NCBI GenBank assembly: GCA_020622165.1 | Contig: JACNMN010000003.1 | Location: 248,001 to 312,000 of the forward strand | Direction of reading: 5' to 3' | Length of the DNA stretch: 64,000 bases | Origin: Boseongicola sp. H5 | GTDB lineage: Bacteria > Pseudomonadota > Alphaproteobacteria > Rhodobacterales > Rhodobacteraceae | Part shown: positions 1 through 9,214 of the stretch, in pieces | Layout of the letters: every line of letters starts with the position of its first letter | How positions within the stretch are numbered: position 1 is the first letter of the stretch | The notes under the pieces: generated by a model | The model's input: the letters and a program-made list of their open reading frames with translations, nothing else | Told to the model about the DNA's origin: nothing | Database searches by the model: none | Made by a program: the position numbers and the translations under genes

Positions 1-1
1 C

Positions 2-1465
2 GGCGGCGTGAACGATGCGCCATCCGCGCCTTCGGGCACACCGGTTCCGGAAGAAACTGCCGGCGCGGAGACGGCCCCCGCAGCGGTCGCGCCCGCGCCC
101 GAACAGCCCGGGAGCGAACCGCCCGCCGACACGACCCCCGCCGATCCCGCCCCTGCGGAGGACGCGCCCGCGGATCGACCGGCCGCGTCCGCAGATACCG
201 CGACCCGCACCGGGCCTGCCGACAACGTGCCGCTGCCCGCAGGGTCCGAGTTCAATCGCCCGCCGCCCGAACAGGCCGCGACAGTGCCCGCGCCCGACAG
301 CGCGCCGGTTTCCGCGCCGCCGCAAGGCAGCCCGGCCCCCGCGCCCGATACGCTGGCGGCCTCACCGGTGCCCGACACGGCGCCCGCGCCGCGCCCCGCA
401 GGGACGGCCGCGCTGGATCTGCCGCAGGTGCAGAGCCCGGTGCCCGACACGTCCACCCCCGAGGTGAGCGATACAAGCGCCGATCCCCTGGCCCCGCCGC
501 CGGAATTGCAGCCCGCCCCTCTGGGTCTGCCGCAGATCGACACCGACCCCGGCACGCCCACGACCATGCCCGCCCCGGCCCCGGAACTGCCGGAAGAGCC
601 CGCAACCGGCGCTCCCGCGGCGGGCGAAGAGACCGCGCGCGCCGCGCCTGCGCCTGCCGTCACACCGGCGCCGCCCGCGTCGTTCCGCCCCGCGCTGCCG
701 CGGATCGGCGACGCGGCCGATGCTTCCGAACCGCAGGCGGCCGAAACGGCGGCGGGGGTGCCCGTGCCCGACCCGTCCGAGGGGGAGGATCCGCGCCCCG
801 CGATCGAGGCCTATGCCGCGCCTTTCGACCCGTCGGAAACCCGCCCCCTGATGGCCGTGATCCTGATCGATGACCCGGCCTTCGGTTCCGACAGGTCGGT
901 GCTGCTCGATTTCCCCTTTCCGGTCAGCTTTGCCATCGACCCGACCGCCCCGGGCGCTGCCGAGAGCGCCGCGGCCTATCGCGCCGCCGGGTTCGAAGTG
1001 CTGATCCTTGCCGGGATGCTGCCCGATGGCGCTGCGCCCTCGGATGTGGAGACGGCGCTGGCCGGTGCTCTGGACGTGTTGCCCGAAACCGTGGCCCTTC
1101 TCGATACCGACCAGAACCGCGTGCAGGGCGATCGCCCGGTGCTCGATGCGGTCGTCGCCGCGCTGGCCGATACCGGCCATGGGCTCGTGGCCTATCCGCG
1201 CGGTCTGAACGCCGCCGAGCAAAGCGCTGTCCGGGCAGGGGTGCCCGCCGCGACGCTTTTCCGTCAGATCGACAGCGAGCGGGAGCGCGCCACGGTCATC
1301 ACCCGCTATCTGGACCGCGCCGCCTTCGCCGCCGGACAGGAGGGGCGCGTCATCGTCGTCGGGCATACCTATTCCGACACGGTGACGGCGCTGTTTTCCT
1401 GGGCGCTTGGCGATCGGTCGGAAAGCGTGGTGATGGCGCCCGTGTCGGCGGTGCTGACGCGTTAG
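2..1465 (+). CDS. Divergent polysaccharide deacetylase family protein, 5'-truncated by the window edge
   Basis: The C-terminal ~210 residues resemble the divergent polysaccharide deacetylase family (YibQ/DUF610-like), with the family-typical stretch PVSFAIDP (about residue 308) and a terminal segment predicting an alpha/beta fold. The first ~275 residues are a low-complexity Pro/Ala/Glu-rich linker, as in Rhodobacterales members that carry an N-terminal membrane anchor followed by a disordered periplasmic spacer. The frame is open to the left edge and no signal or membrane segment is visible, so the true start should lie upstream; the first start codon in the window (GTG at 8) is probably internal. 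Family proteins are periplasmic or membrane-tethered and are thought to act on cell-envelope carbohydrate, but the substrate is not known from sequence. It converges on trpE. Confidence 0.8.
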   Translation, partial: GGVNDAPSAPSGTPVPEETAGAETAPAAVAPAPEQPGSEPPADTTPADPAPAEDAPADRPAASADTATRTGPADNVPLPAGSEFNRPPPEQAATVPAPDSAPVSAPPQGSPAPAPDTLAASPVPDTAPAPRPAGTAALDLPQVQSPVPDTSTPEVSDTSADPLAPPPELQPAPLGLPQIDTDPGTPTTMPAPAPELPEEPATGAPAAGEETARAAPAPAVTPAPPASFRPALPRIGDAADASEPQAAETAAGVPVPDPSEGEDPRPAIEAYAAPFDPSETRPLMAVILIDDPAFGSDRSVLLDFPFPVSFAIDPTAPGAAESAAAYRAAGFEVLILAGMLPDGAAPSDVETALAGALDVLPETVALLDTDQNRVQGDRPVLDAVVAALADTGHGLVAYPRGLNAAEQSAVRAGVPAATLFRQIDSERERATVITRYLDRAAFAAGQEGRVIVVGHTYSDTVTALFSWALGDRSESVVMAPVSAVLTR

Positions 1466-1501
1466 CGAAACGCGGGTCCCGAAGGAGCGCGGGGGCCGAT
1501 C

Positions 1502-3013
1502 TCAGCCGTTGCCGCGCGATGTGAACATCGCCGCGTCCTCCGCCGCCTTGCGGATGGCGCGGGCCTTGTTCACGGTCTCTTCGAACTCGGCCTCGGGGTC
1601 GCTGTCATGGACCACGCCGCCGCCGGCCTGAATATAGAGCTTTTCATCCTTCACCACGGCGGTGCGCAGGGCGATACACATATCCATGTCGCCGCCGGCG
1701 GAGAAATAGCCGACACCGCCGCCATAGATGCCGCGTTTTTCCGGCTCCAGCTCGTCGATGATCTCCATCGCGCGCACCTTGGGCGCGCCTGACACCGTGC
1801 CCGCGGGCAGCCCGGCCAGCAGCGCCGAGAGCGCATCATGCTCCTCCGACAGCTCGCCCACCACGTTGGAGACGATATGCATCACGTGGCTGTAGCGTTC
1901 GACGATGAATTCCTCGGTCGGGCGCACCGTGCCGATCTTCGAGACGCGGGCAGTGTCGTTCCGGCCCAGATCCAGCAGCATCAGATGCTCGGCCAGTTCC
2001 TTCTGATCGGCCAGCAGATCGGCTTCCAGCGCCTTGTCCTCCTCGGGCGTGGCACCGCGCTTGCGCGTGCCCGCAATGGGCCGGATCGTGACCTCGCCGC
2101 CGAAAACCCGCACCAGGATCTCGGGGCTGGCACCCACCACCTGAAACGGCCCGAAATTGAAGAAGAACATGAAGGGGGAGGGGTTGGTCCGCCGGAGCGC
2201 GCGGTAAAGCGCGAAGGGCGGTTCCGGAAACTCCTGGGTCCAGCGCTGCGAGGGGACGACCTGAAAGATGTCGCCCGCGCGGATATAGTCCTTGGCCGTT
2301 GCGACCGCGGCCAGATAATCGGCCTTGGTGAAATTCGAAACGGGCTCCGCCATCGGCGCCGTCGCGCCCATTTCGCGGGTCGCGCCCACGGGCGCGCGCT
2401 CCAGATCGCGCAGCGCGTCGGACACCCGCTCGGCGGCCTGCGCATAGGCCGCGCGCGCCGACAGGCCGCCCGAAACCCAGGCCGGCGACACCACCGTCAC
2501 CTCGCCTTTCACCCCGTCCAGAACGGCAATGACCGACGGGCGCATCAGCACCGCATCGGGCAGGCCCAGTGGGTCGGGGTTCACATCGGGCAGATGCTCC
2601 ACCAGCCGGATCATGTCATAGCCCAGATATCCGAACAGGCCCGCGGCGGCGGCGGGCAGATCGTCGGGCATGTCGATGGCGCTTTCGGCCAGCAGCGCGC
2701 GCAACGCATCGAGCGGCGGCGCGTCGCAGGGAGCAAAGGTATCGCGGTCGTAGCGGGCGGTGCGGTTGATCCGCGCGGTGTTGCCCCGGCACTCCCAGAT
2801 CAGATCGGGTTTCAACCCGATGATCGAATAGCGCCCGCGCACCTCGCCTCCGGTCACCGATTCCAGGATGAAGCTGTCGCGGCCCGCATCGGCCAGCTTC
2901 ATCATCACCGAAACCGGCGTATCCAGATCCGCGGCCAGCCGGGCATGGACAAGCTGATTGCGCCCCGCCGCCCAGCCTTCGGCGAACGCGTCATATGTCG
3001 GGATCAGCGCCAT
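1502..3013 (-). CDS. trpE: Anthranilate synthase component I
   Basis: This chorismate-binding enzyme (503 aa, full family length) makes anthranilate from chorismate with ammonia or with glutamine delivered by TrpG, the first step of tryptophan synthesis in the cytosol. Visible family signatures are the N-terminal ILES (residues 49-52), matching the LLES-type tryptophan feedback site, PIAGTRKRG, LLDLGRNDTARV, and SGAPKVRAMEIIDELE with GGVGYFS near the C terminus. It follows the PpiD-like gene by 3 bp on the same strand and is almost certainly cotranscribed with it. The spacing leaves no room for a trp leader between the two genes, and no Trp-rich leader ORF is evident upstream of the PpiD-like gene. 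trpG is not within the window. Confidence 0.96.
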   Translation of the reverse strand: MALIPTYDAFAEGWAAGRNQLVHARLAADLDTPVSVMMKLADAGRDSFILESVTGGEVRGRYSIIGLKPDLIWECRGNTARINRTARYDRDTFAPCDAPPLDALRALLAESAIDMPDDLPAAAAGLFGYLGYDMIRLVEHLPDVNPDPLGLPDAVLMRPSVIAVLDGVKGEVTVVSPAWVSGGLSARAAYAQAAERVSDALRDLERAPVGATREMGATAPMAEPVSNFTKADYLAAVATAKDYIRAGDIFQVVPSQRWTQEFPEPPFALYRALRRTNPSPFMFFFNFGPFQVVGASPEILVRVFGGEVTIRPIAGTRKRGATPEEDKALEADLLADQKELAEHLMLLDLGRNDTARVSKIGTVRPTEEFIVERYSHVMHIVSNVVGELSEEHDALSALLAGLPAGTVSGAPKVRAMEIIDELEPEKRGIYGGGVGYFSAGGDMDMCIALRTAVVKDEKLYIQAGGGVVHDSDPEAEFEETVNKARAIRKAAEDAAMFTSRGNG

Positions 3014-3016
3014 GCC

Positions 3017-4873
3017 TCAGGGGAATTGGGCATGGACGGCATTGATGACCGACGGGCTCAGGGAAATACCCACATCCGCCTCCAGCGCCTGACCGAAGCT
3101 CTCGAACACGTCCTGCGCGATGGACTGGCGGACCTGCTCGGAAATGAGCGCCAGCAGCGCCTCGGCGCCGGGGCTGCCACGGGTGCCGGAATTGATCTCG
3201 TCCAGTCGGGCGATCACGGCGAAATCCGCGCCCGGGATCACGGCGGTATCGCTCGGCGCGTCAAGCTGGAAGATCTGCGCAACCAGCGTGGGCGGCATGT
3301 CCGGGATGAAATCCTGACGCCGGATCTGAACCTCCCGGCTCACCGCCGGCCCCAGATCCTCAAGTGCTGTGCCCCGCGTCAACCGGCCGACCAGCTCCTG
3401 CGCATGGGCGGCCAGCTGTTCGCGCCGATGCCGGGCCAGCCAGCTTTCGGCCACCTCCTCGCGGATCTCCTCCAGCGGCGGCAGCGCCGGGGGGATCACC
3501 TCGTCCAGACGGATCGCGAAAAGCCCGCCATCGGACAGCTCCAGCAGTTCCGGGAAATCGCCCTCCCGCGCCGCCGCGGCGGCCTCGCGGAAGGCGTCGT
3601 AGCCCGCGATCCCTTCGTCGGAGCCGGGGGACCACTCGATCGTGCCCAACTCCATCAGCGTATCGCCGGCCAGCTCCTCAAGGGTTGCGCCGCCGGCCAG
3701 CAGGTCGTCCACATCGCTCCGGATATCGTCGATCGCCCGGCGCGCGGCCTCCGCGGCCAGTTCGGCGCTCAGATCCTCCTCGGCCTCCTCGAAGGGCACC
3801 TGCGTGGCATCCAGCACCGCGTTCACCCGGAAAATCGCGGGGCCGAAGGCGCTTTCCACCGGCCCGATGATCTCCTGCTCCTCGGTCCCGAACACGGCCT
3901 CGGCAGCGGCCTCGCTCAGATCCGGCGCGGCCACTTCGCCCATATCCACATCTTCCAGCGTCAGACCCCGCGCCGCGACCAGATCGTCATAGCTCGCCTC
4001 GCCCGCATCCAGCGAGGCGCGCGCGGCCTCGGCCTCTTCCAGCGACGGATAGACCAACCGCTCCAGCAGCCGCCGCTCGGGCTGATTGTACAGCTCCGCG
4101 CGTTCCTCATAGAGGTCGCGCAGCGCCTGCTCGTCGATCTCCATGTCGTCCATGATCATGCTGGGCCGGACCCAGGCATAGGTGATCGCCCGCGCCTCGG
4201 GCCGCATGAAGCGCGCCTCGTTAGCGGCGTATTCCGCCTGCAGGTCGTCCTCGCCCGGCGCGGCCAGCCCGGTGGGCAGCTGCGCCTCGGTCACGCGCAG
4301 CACCGAAAAGTCGCGCGTTTCGGTCTGGTAGGCGGTCAGGGCCTCGGCGAATATCTCGGGCGCCTGAACCCCGCCCACGACCGCGATCTGCAACAGCGAG
4401 CGGGCCACGTCCTCGCGCACATTCTGTTCGAACTCCGCCGGGGTCAGCCCGGTTTCGCGCAGGGCGAATTCATAGGCCGCCCGGTCGAACCCGCCCTCGG
4501 GCGTGGCGAACCCGCTGGTTTCCCGGATTTGCCGCGCAACCTCCAGATCGCCGATCGAAAGGCCCATTTCCTGGGTTTCGTTGGCCAGCGCCGCCCGCGC
4601 GATCAGCCCGTCCAGCACGGCGCGGTCCAGCCCCTGCGCCGTCAACTGGTTCAGGTTCACCGGCCGCCCGGTCTGGGCCACCTGCGCGCTTATCTCCCGC
4701 TGGAGCGCGCGCGCGTAGTCATTGGCGGTGATCCGGGCGGAGCCGACGCTGCCCACCTGGCTGGCGGAGCCGCTGAAACTGGTGATCCCGAACCCGGTCA
4801 GGGCAATCATCAGAAGGCCCAGAATGATCCAGACGAAGATGTTGGAGGCTTTCTTGGCGGTACCTTTGACCAT
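3017..4873 (-). CDS. PpiD-like membrane-anchored peptidyl-prolyl isomerase/chaperone (SurA N-domain)
   Basis: The 618-residue protein has a short cytoplasmic N terminus (MVKGTAKKAS), one membrane segment at about residues 11-32, and a long acidic periplasmic part. Its first ~150 residues read as a SurA/PpiD N-terminal chaperone domain, followed by a degenerate parvulin-like region around 240-360 and a second helical region. PpiD family proteins sit at the inner-membrane periplasmic face and assist folding of exported proteins. It is the first gene of a two-gene operon with trpE (3-bp gap), an arrangement I recall as common in Rhodobacterales. Whether it has real isomerase activity cannot be judged, because parvulin active-site residues are poorly conserved in this family. 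Confidence 0.88.
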   Translation of the reverse strand: MVKGTAKKASNIFVWIILGLLMIALTGFGITSFSGSASQVGSVGSARITANDYARALQREISAQVAQTGRPVNLNQLTAQGLDRAVLDGLIARAALANETQEMGLSIGDLEVARQIRETSGFATPEGGFDRAAYEFALRETGLTPAEFEQNVREDVARSLLQIAVVGGVQAPEIFAEALTAYQTETRDFSVLRVTEAQLPTGLAAPGEDDLQAEYAANEARFMRPEARAITYAWVRPSMIMDDMEIDEQALRDLYEERAELYNQPERRLLERLVYPSLEEAEAARASLDAGEASYDDLVAARGLTLEDVDMGEVAAPDLSEAAAEAVFGTEEQEIIGPVESAFGPAIFRVNAVLDATQVPFEEAEEDLSAELAAEAARRAIDDIRSDVDDLLAGGATLEELAGDTLMELGTIEWSPGSDEGIAGYDAFREAAAAAREGDFPELLELSDGGLFAIRLDEVIPPALPPLEEIREEVAESWLARHRREQLAAHAQELVGRLTRGTALEDLGPAVSREVQIRRQDFIPDMPPTLVAQIFQLDAPSDTAVIPGADFAVIARLDEINSGTRGSPGAEALLALISEQVRQSIAQDVFESFGQALEADVGISLSPSVINAVHAQFP

Positions 4874-4945
4874 CGCGGATCATCCCCTCCCATGGGCGTT
4901 GTTTGGCTTGATCTACGCGCTGCGGGGCAGGGGGGCAAGAGGTGG

Positions 4946-6139
4946 CTAGAGCGTAACGCCGGCCAAACGGTCCACCACCTGCGCCAGCCCCTCCGCATCG
5001 GCATTGGCAAAGGCGATCCGCAGGCTGGCCTCCGCCTGCCCGTCGCCGCCTTCCGCGCGGGTCGGGCCGAACATGGTGCCGGGCAGCACCAGAATGCCGG
5101 CCTTGCCCACCAGCGCCTGCGCCACCGCGTCCGACGGACGCGCGAAAGGGTGGCGCGCATAGGCGAAATAGGCGCCGCAGCCCAGCAACTGCCAGCCCGG
5201 CAACCGCTGGAAGCCCGCGATCAGCGCGTCGCGGCGGCGCAGGATCTCCAGCCGTTCGCCGTCCAGCCAGTCCCCCAGATTGCGCATTCCCCAAAGTGCG
5301 CCGATCTGGCCGATCTGCGGCGGGCAGATCGCGACGGTGTCGAGAAACTTCTCCACCTCCACCAGCCGCGCGGGCGAGGCCATGACCGCGCCCACACGGT
5401 GTCCGGTCAGCCGGTAGGCCTTCGAGAAGGAGTAGAGATGGATCAGCGTCTCGTCCCAGTCGGGATCGGCGAAGAGGTCATGTGGTGCGCCGGTCTGCGA
5501 ATGAAAATCGCGATAGGTCTCATCCAGGATCAGGGCCAGACCGTGCCGTTTTGCCAGATCGCGGAAGGCGCGCAGAACGGGGGCGGGGTATTCGACCCCG
5601 CCGGGGTTGTTCGGGCTGACCAGAATGATCGCGCGGGTCCGCGCGCAGACAAGGGCCGCCGCCGCCTCCGGGTCGGGGATCAGGTCGTCGCCGGTGGCCA
5701 GCAGCTTGGCCTCGACCCCTTCCATGTCCAGCCACATCTTGTGGTTGAAATACCAGGGCGTCGGCAGGATCACGGCATCGCCCGCGCCCGCGATGGTGGA
5801 AAGCGTCGCGGTGAACGCCTGGTTGCAGCCCGCGGTCACCGCGACCTGATCGGGCCGGATCGTTCCGCCATAGGCCGTGCTCCACTGCCCGGCCAGTTCG
5901 TCGCGCAGCTCGGGCAGGCCCAGAACCGGGCCGTAAAGATGGCTCTCCGGTCGGTTCAGCAGCGCCTCGGCCATCGCCTGGCGAAGCGGCTCCGGCGGCG
6001 GCGCGACGGGGGCGGCCTGGCTCAGGTTGATCAGCGGGCGATCCTCGGGAAAGGTCACGCCGTCGATCCAGCGCCGCGCCTCCATCACCGGTGGGGCGAT
6101 CGTCCTTGCGTATCGCGGGTTTATCGGTGTCCCACTCAT
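4946..6139 (-). CDS. PLP-dependent aminotransferase, fold type I class I/II
   Basis: At 397 aa from the chosen ATG it is full length for class I/II aminotransferases. Signatures are SPNNPGG (175-181), the PLP-ring Asp in ILDETY (204-209), and the Schiff-base lysine in YSFSKAYRLTGHRVG (K240). The reading frame extends 35 codons further upstream to a GTG, but that extension is Arg/Pro-rich and looks like untranslated G+C-rich DNA; homologues start near SGTPINPRYA. Substrate cannot be assigned from sequence; the family includes aspartate, aromatic and branched-chain aminotransferases. Lies 72 bp downstream of nothing on its own strand except ssb (168 bp away), so it may have its own promoter. 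Confidence 0.88.
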   Translation of the reverse strand: MSGTPINPRYARTIAPPVMEARRWIDGVTFPEDRPLINLSQAAPVAPPPEPLRQAMAEALLNRPESHLYGPVLGLPELRDELAGQWSTAYGGTIRPDQVAVTAGCNQAFTATLSTIAGAGDAVILPTPWYFNHKMWLDMEGVEAKLLATGDDLIPDPEAAAALVCARTRAIILVSPNNPGGVEYPAPVLRAFRDLAKRHGLALILDETYRDFHSQTGAPHDLFADPDWDETLIHLYSFSKAYRLTGHRVGAVMASPARLVEVEKFLDTVAICPPQIGQIGALWGMRNLGDWLDGERLEILRRRDALIAGFQRLPGWQLLGCGAYFAYARHPFARPSDAVAQALVGKAGILVLPGTMFGPTRAEGGDGQAEASLRIAFANADAEGLAQVVDRLAGVTL

Positions 6140-6306
6140 TGCGTCCCTATCCCCAGATCGTGGCCCTGCATGTCGGGGCGGGTTCGATGGCGCGCTGGTC
6201 CCCTCCGGGGCCGTCGCACGCGCCTGCCGCGCCCATGGCTGCACTCACACCGGTGGCCTGCCGCTGCCGCGCGCCTTGGCGCACGGGCCCCGTCCGCCCG
6301 GTCGCT

Positions 6307-6795
6307 TCAGAACGGTATTTCGTCATCCAGATCGCTGGCGCCGCCAAATCCGCCCGCGGGCGCGCCGCGATCGTCCGGCGGGCCGCCGCGATCGTCGCCA
6401 TACCCGCCACCGCCGCCGCCGCCACCCTCGCCGGAGCCGCCGTCGCGCCCGTCAAGAAACGTCATTTCGCCGGCATAGGGCCGCAGCACCACTTCGGTGG
6501 AGTACCGGTCCTGCCCGGATTGATCCTGCCATTTGCGGGTTTCCAGCTTGCCCTCGATATAGACCTTCGACCCCTTGCGCAGATACTGCTCGGCCAGCCG
6601 CGCAAGATTCTCGTTGAAGATCGCCACCGAATGCCACTCGGTCCGCTCGCGCCGTTCGCCGGTGGTGCGGTCCTTCCAGGTTTCCGAGGTGGCGATGCGC
6701 AGGTTGCAGACCTTGCCGCCATTCTGGAAGCTGCGCACTTCCGGGTCGCGGCCAAGGTTGCCTATCAGGATCACTTTGTTGACGGAACCGGCCAT
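6307..6795 (-). CDS. ssb: Single-stranded DNA-binding protein
   Basis: This 162-residue protein has the OB-fold start [21 protein letters not shown], the internal [20 protein letters not shown] type strand region, a Gly/Asp-rich flexible linker (about residues 112-150) and the acidic C-terminal tip DLDDEIPF, which in known SSBs docks replication and repair partners. It coats single-stranded DNA in replication, recombination and repair. It is preceded by a good ribosome-binding sequence (GGAGG upstream of the ATG at 6795) and is divergently oriented from the lytic transglycosylase gene. Confidence 0.97.
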   Translation of the reverse strand: MAGSVNKVILIGNLGRDPEVRSFQNGGKVCNLRIATSETWKDRTTGERRERTEWHSVAIFNENLARLAEQYLRKGSKVYIEGKLETRKWQDQSGQDRYSTEVVLRPYAGEMTFLDGRDGGSGEGGGGGGGGYGDDRGGPPDDRGAPAGGFGGASDLDDEIPF

Positions 6796-6968
6796 ATCAC
6801 CTCCTGGAAAATCGTCGCACGAATCTGCATCTGATCCAGAGTTAGACCATCCGAATTTGGTGAATGGAAGGTGAATTGCCCGGCCCGGGCACGCTGGTAC
6901 TGGAAATGGCGGCGGGTTTCCGTATTATGCGCGCGTTGGTTCGGGGCGTCACGGGGGATCGGATAGCC

Positions 6969-7562
6969 ATGGGGGACAGAGGATTTGCGGCGCGTCTCGC
7001 GCTGATCGGCGGGGCCATGTGCCTTGTGGCCGGCACCGCGCTGGCCGATACGCAGCGCGACCGGTTCAGCTCCGCAACGCGGCTTCTGGACAACCGCGCC
7101 TCCACCCAATACGCGGCCTCGGTACGGCTGACCCCCAATTACACCGAAAGCGCCGGCAGCGCCTCCACCGTCGTGCCCCGCTGGACCGGCAGCTATCGCG
7201 GCCCCTATCTCGATCTGGCCCGCGCCGCCGCGCGGCGTCACGGAATTCCCGAAGACCTGTTTCTGCGGCTGGTCAGTCAGGAAAGCAACTGGAACCCCGA
7301 TGCGGTCAGCCATGCTGGCGCCATCGGTCTGGCGCAGTTGATGCCCGGCACGGCGCGCATTCTGGGCGTGAACCCGCGCGATCCGTCGCAGAACCTCGAT
7401 GGCGGCGCGCGGTATCTGGCGGAGCAATACCGCGCATTCGGGTCCTGGCGGCTTGCGCTGGCGGCCTATAACGCGGGCCCCGAAGCCGTGACCCGGCACA
7501 ATGGCGTGCCGCCGTTCCGCGAAACGCGGAACTACGTGCGCGTGATCCTGGGCAGCAGCTGA
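6969..7562 (+). CDS. Secreted lytic transglycosylase (SLT domain)
   Basis: From the ATG at 6969 the protein is 197 aa with a signal peptide ending near GTALA (residue 26). The SLT fold covers about residues 78-190, with the catalytic glutamate E105 in [10 protein letters not shown], followed by [13 protein letters not shown] and AYNAGPEAV, all standard for family 1 lytic transglycosylases that cleave peptidoglycan glycan chains in the periplasm. In-frame ATGs at 6864 and 6927 would put 35 or 14 residues before the signal peptide; 6969 is preferred because a GGGGGA stretch lies about 10 bases upstream and the signal peptide then starts at the N terminus. Confidence 0.9.
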   Translation: MGDRGFAARLALIGGAMCLVAGTALADTQRDRFSSATRLLDNRASTQYAASVRLTPNYTESAGSASTVVPRWTGSYRGPYLDLARAAARRHGIPEDLFLRLVSQESNWNPDAVSHAGAIGLAQLMPGTARILGVNPRDPSQNLDGGARYLAEQYRAFGSWRLALAAYNAGPEAVTRHNGVPPFRETRNYVRVILGSS

Positions 7563-7666
7563 GCCCGCCGCGGGAACCGCGCCTGTCCGTCGGTCTCGCC
7601 GTCATCCAGTCCCCCGACCGACCGCATCACGCCCGCACCCCGCCCACCGCGCCGGCGGAGCCACTG

Positions 7667-7882
7667 TCAGATCGCGTTCAGGGCCTTCAGTCCTCCGCGC
7701 AGCCTCTCGGCCTCCGGCGTGCCCGCCTCAAGCGCAAAGACATAGGCCTGCGTCAGATAGAAGGCGCGGGCCGTCCGGTCCGTCGCCATGTCCGACGCCT
7801 TGGCATAAAGCCCGATCAGCGCCGCCCGGTCGTCCCTGGCATGGGCCGCCAGAAGGGCGCGGTCCAGATCGTCGCGCGTCAT
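7667..7882 (-). CDS. Small hypothetical protein coupled to the Rieske oxygenase
   Basis: A 71-residue helical, soluble-looking protein (MTRDDLDRALLAAHARDDRA...). Its ATG overlaps the stop of the Rieske oxygenase gene in an ATGA junction, so the two are translationally coupled. It has no recognisable catalytic motif; the alternation of Ala/Leu-rich helices resembles a TPR-like helical pair. Context suggests an accessory or stabilising partner of the oxygenase. This is inference from coupling only. Confidence 0.75.
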   Translation of the reverse strand: MTRDDLDRALLAAHARDDRAALIGLYAKASDMATDRTARAFYLTQAYVFALEAGTPEAERLRGGLKALNAI

Positions 7883-9027
7883 GCCCGCCGGGCGGCGATC
7901 CGGCCCGCGACCCAGGCGTGGAACAGATGCGTGGGGCCGTCCATCGCCGGTGAAAACCGCCCGCCATCGAACCCCGGCGCGGCGCGCCCGGCCTGCATCC
8001 CCTCGACCACGAAAATGTCCTCCTCGAAGACGGCGCGCCACTGCTCGGCATTCCGCGCGCGCAGGGCCGGGTCGGTGTCGGGGCGCGCATAGTAGATGTT
8101 CACGTGCTCCCGCGTCCGCATATGGCCGACCGGTTCCAGAACGATCGAATAGGCGTGGTCGCGGTGAACCCCGAACAGCACATTGGGAAAAAGAGAGATG
8201 TATTCCGCGCCCGTGTCCCATTTCGGCGACAGTCCCTCGAAATCGGGGAAGCTCCGGCCCGCCTCATCGGTCAGTTGCCGATAGACATGGGTGCCCTGAC
8301 CGGAAAACCGGCCCGGCGCCTCGATATGATAGTGATCCTCCAGCCGGGAATAGCTGTTCAGGCCCGGATGAACCCATGGCAGGTGATAGCTCTCGCAGTA
8401 ATTCTCCACCGCCAGTTTCCAGTTCGTCGCCACATCCAGCGTGAAGCGGCTGTCCTCGCCGCCATGGTGAAGCGGTCTGTCGAACTCCGCCCACCGCGCG
8501 ATGACATCGCCATGACCCTCCGCGAAGCCGGGCGCGTCACCCGACAGGTTCACGAAAACCACATCGCGCCAGACATGGCTGCGGACCTCGATCAGCCCAA
8601 GCGTGGCGCGGTCGATCCCCGCATGGCTGTTCCGGCCGGGGCCGCCCACATGGGGCGTGGCCACCAGCCGCCCATCCTTGGCATAGCACCAGGAATGATA
8701 GGGGCAGCGGATCGCGCCCTCGATCCGGCGCGGCGCGGAGACGAGGATCATGCCGCGATGGCGGCAGATGTTCTGGAACACGCGAACCTGCCCCGCCTCG
8801 TCCCGCAGCAACAGAAGCGGCTGGCCCAGAAAGCTGATCGGCACGGCATCGCCCGGCGCGGGCACATCCGCGCCCACCGCCAGCCCGGCCCAGGTATCGG
8901 CCAGCACCGCGCGGGTCTCCTCGGCAATGGTTGCGGGGTCCGTGTAATGGGCGTTGGGCAGGCCACGGGCCCGTTCGATCGGGGCTTGGACGTCTTCCAG
9001 CCCGGTGATCCGCATATCGTCGGCCAT
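7879..9027 (-). CDS. Rieske-type aromatic ring-hydroxylating/demethylating oxygenase, alpha subunit
   Basis: The protein (382 aa from ATG 9027) has a Rieske [2Fe-2S] domain with C88-x-H90 (NICRHRGM) and C108-x-x-H111 (RCPYHSW), then a catalytic domain with the mononuclear-iron histidines in ENYCESYHLPWVH (H215, H220). This architecture belongs to the oxygenase component of two-component Rieske systems (dioxygenases, choline/carnitine-type monooxygenases, O- or N-demethylases); the substrate is not readable. Start 9027 has GGGGAGG 9 bases upstream, whereas the 34-codon upstream extension looks non-coding. No reductase or ferredoxin gene lies next to it in the window. A 71-aa ORF is coupled to its 3' end. 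Confidence 0.88.
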   Translation of the reverse strand: MADDMRITGLEDVQAPIERARGLPNAHYTDPATIAEETRAVLADTWAGLAVGADVPAPGDAVPISFLGQPLLLLRDEAGQVRVFQNICRHRGMILVSAPRRIEGAIRCPYHSWCYAKDGRLVATPHVGGPGRNSHAGIDRATLGLIEVRSHVWRDVVFVNLSGDAPGFAEGHGDVIARWAEFDRPLHHGGEDSRFTLDVATNWKLAVENYCESYHLPWVHPGLNSYSRLEDHYHIEAPGRFSGQGTHVYRQLTDEAGRSFPDFEGLSPKWDTGAEYISLFPNVLFGVHRDHAYSIVLEPVGHMRTREHVNIYYARPDTDPALRARNAEQWRAVFEEDIFVVEGMQAGRAAPGFDGGRFSPAMDGPTHLFHAWVAGRIAARRA

Positions 9028-9214
9028 GTGCTTGGCCTCCCCTCGGCGTGTCAGTCTCACCGCGACAGGCTGGCGCGGCGGGGCGGGGGCCGTCTTCTTC
9101 ACTGGCGACATGGGCCATGTCGCGAACAAACCGCGGAGCGTGCGGGCATGGGTGTGATGACGGGGCGGGGTTCGGGCGGGGCTTTCGGTGCGCTTGCGGC
9201 GCCGCCCGCCGGTC

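Noticed and set aside
1838-6478. A 1546-codon open frame on the plus strand
   Set aside because: It is antisense to trpE, the PpiD-like gene and the aminotransferase. Its product is His/Arg/Gln/Gly-rich low-complexity sequence typical of antisense frames in G+C-rich DNA, and it has no ribosome-binding site or family motif.
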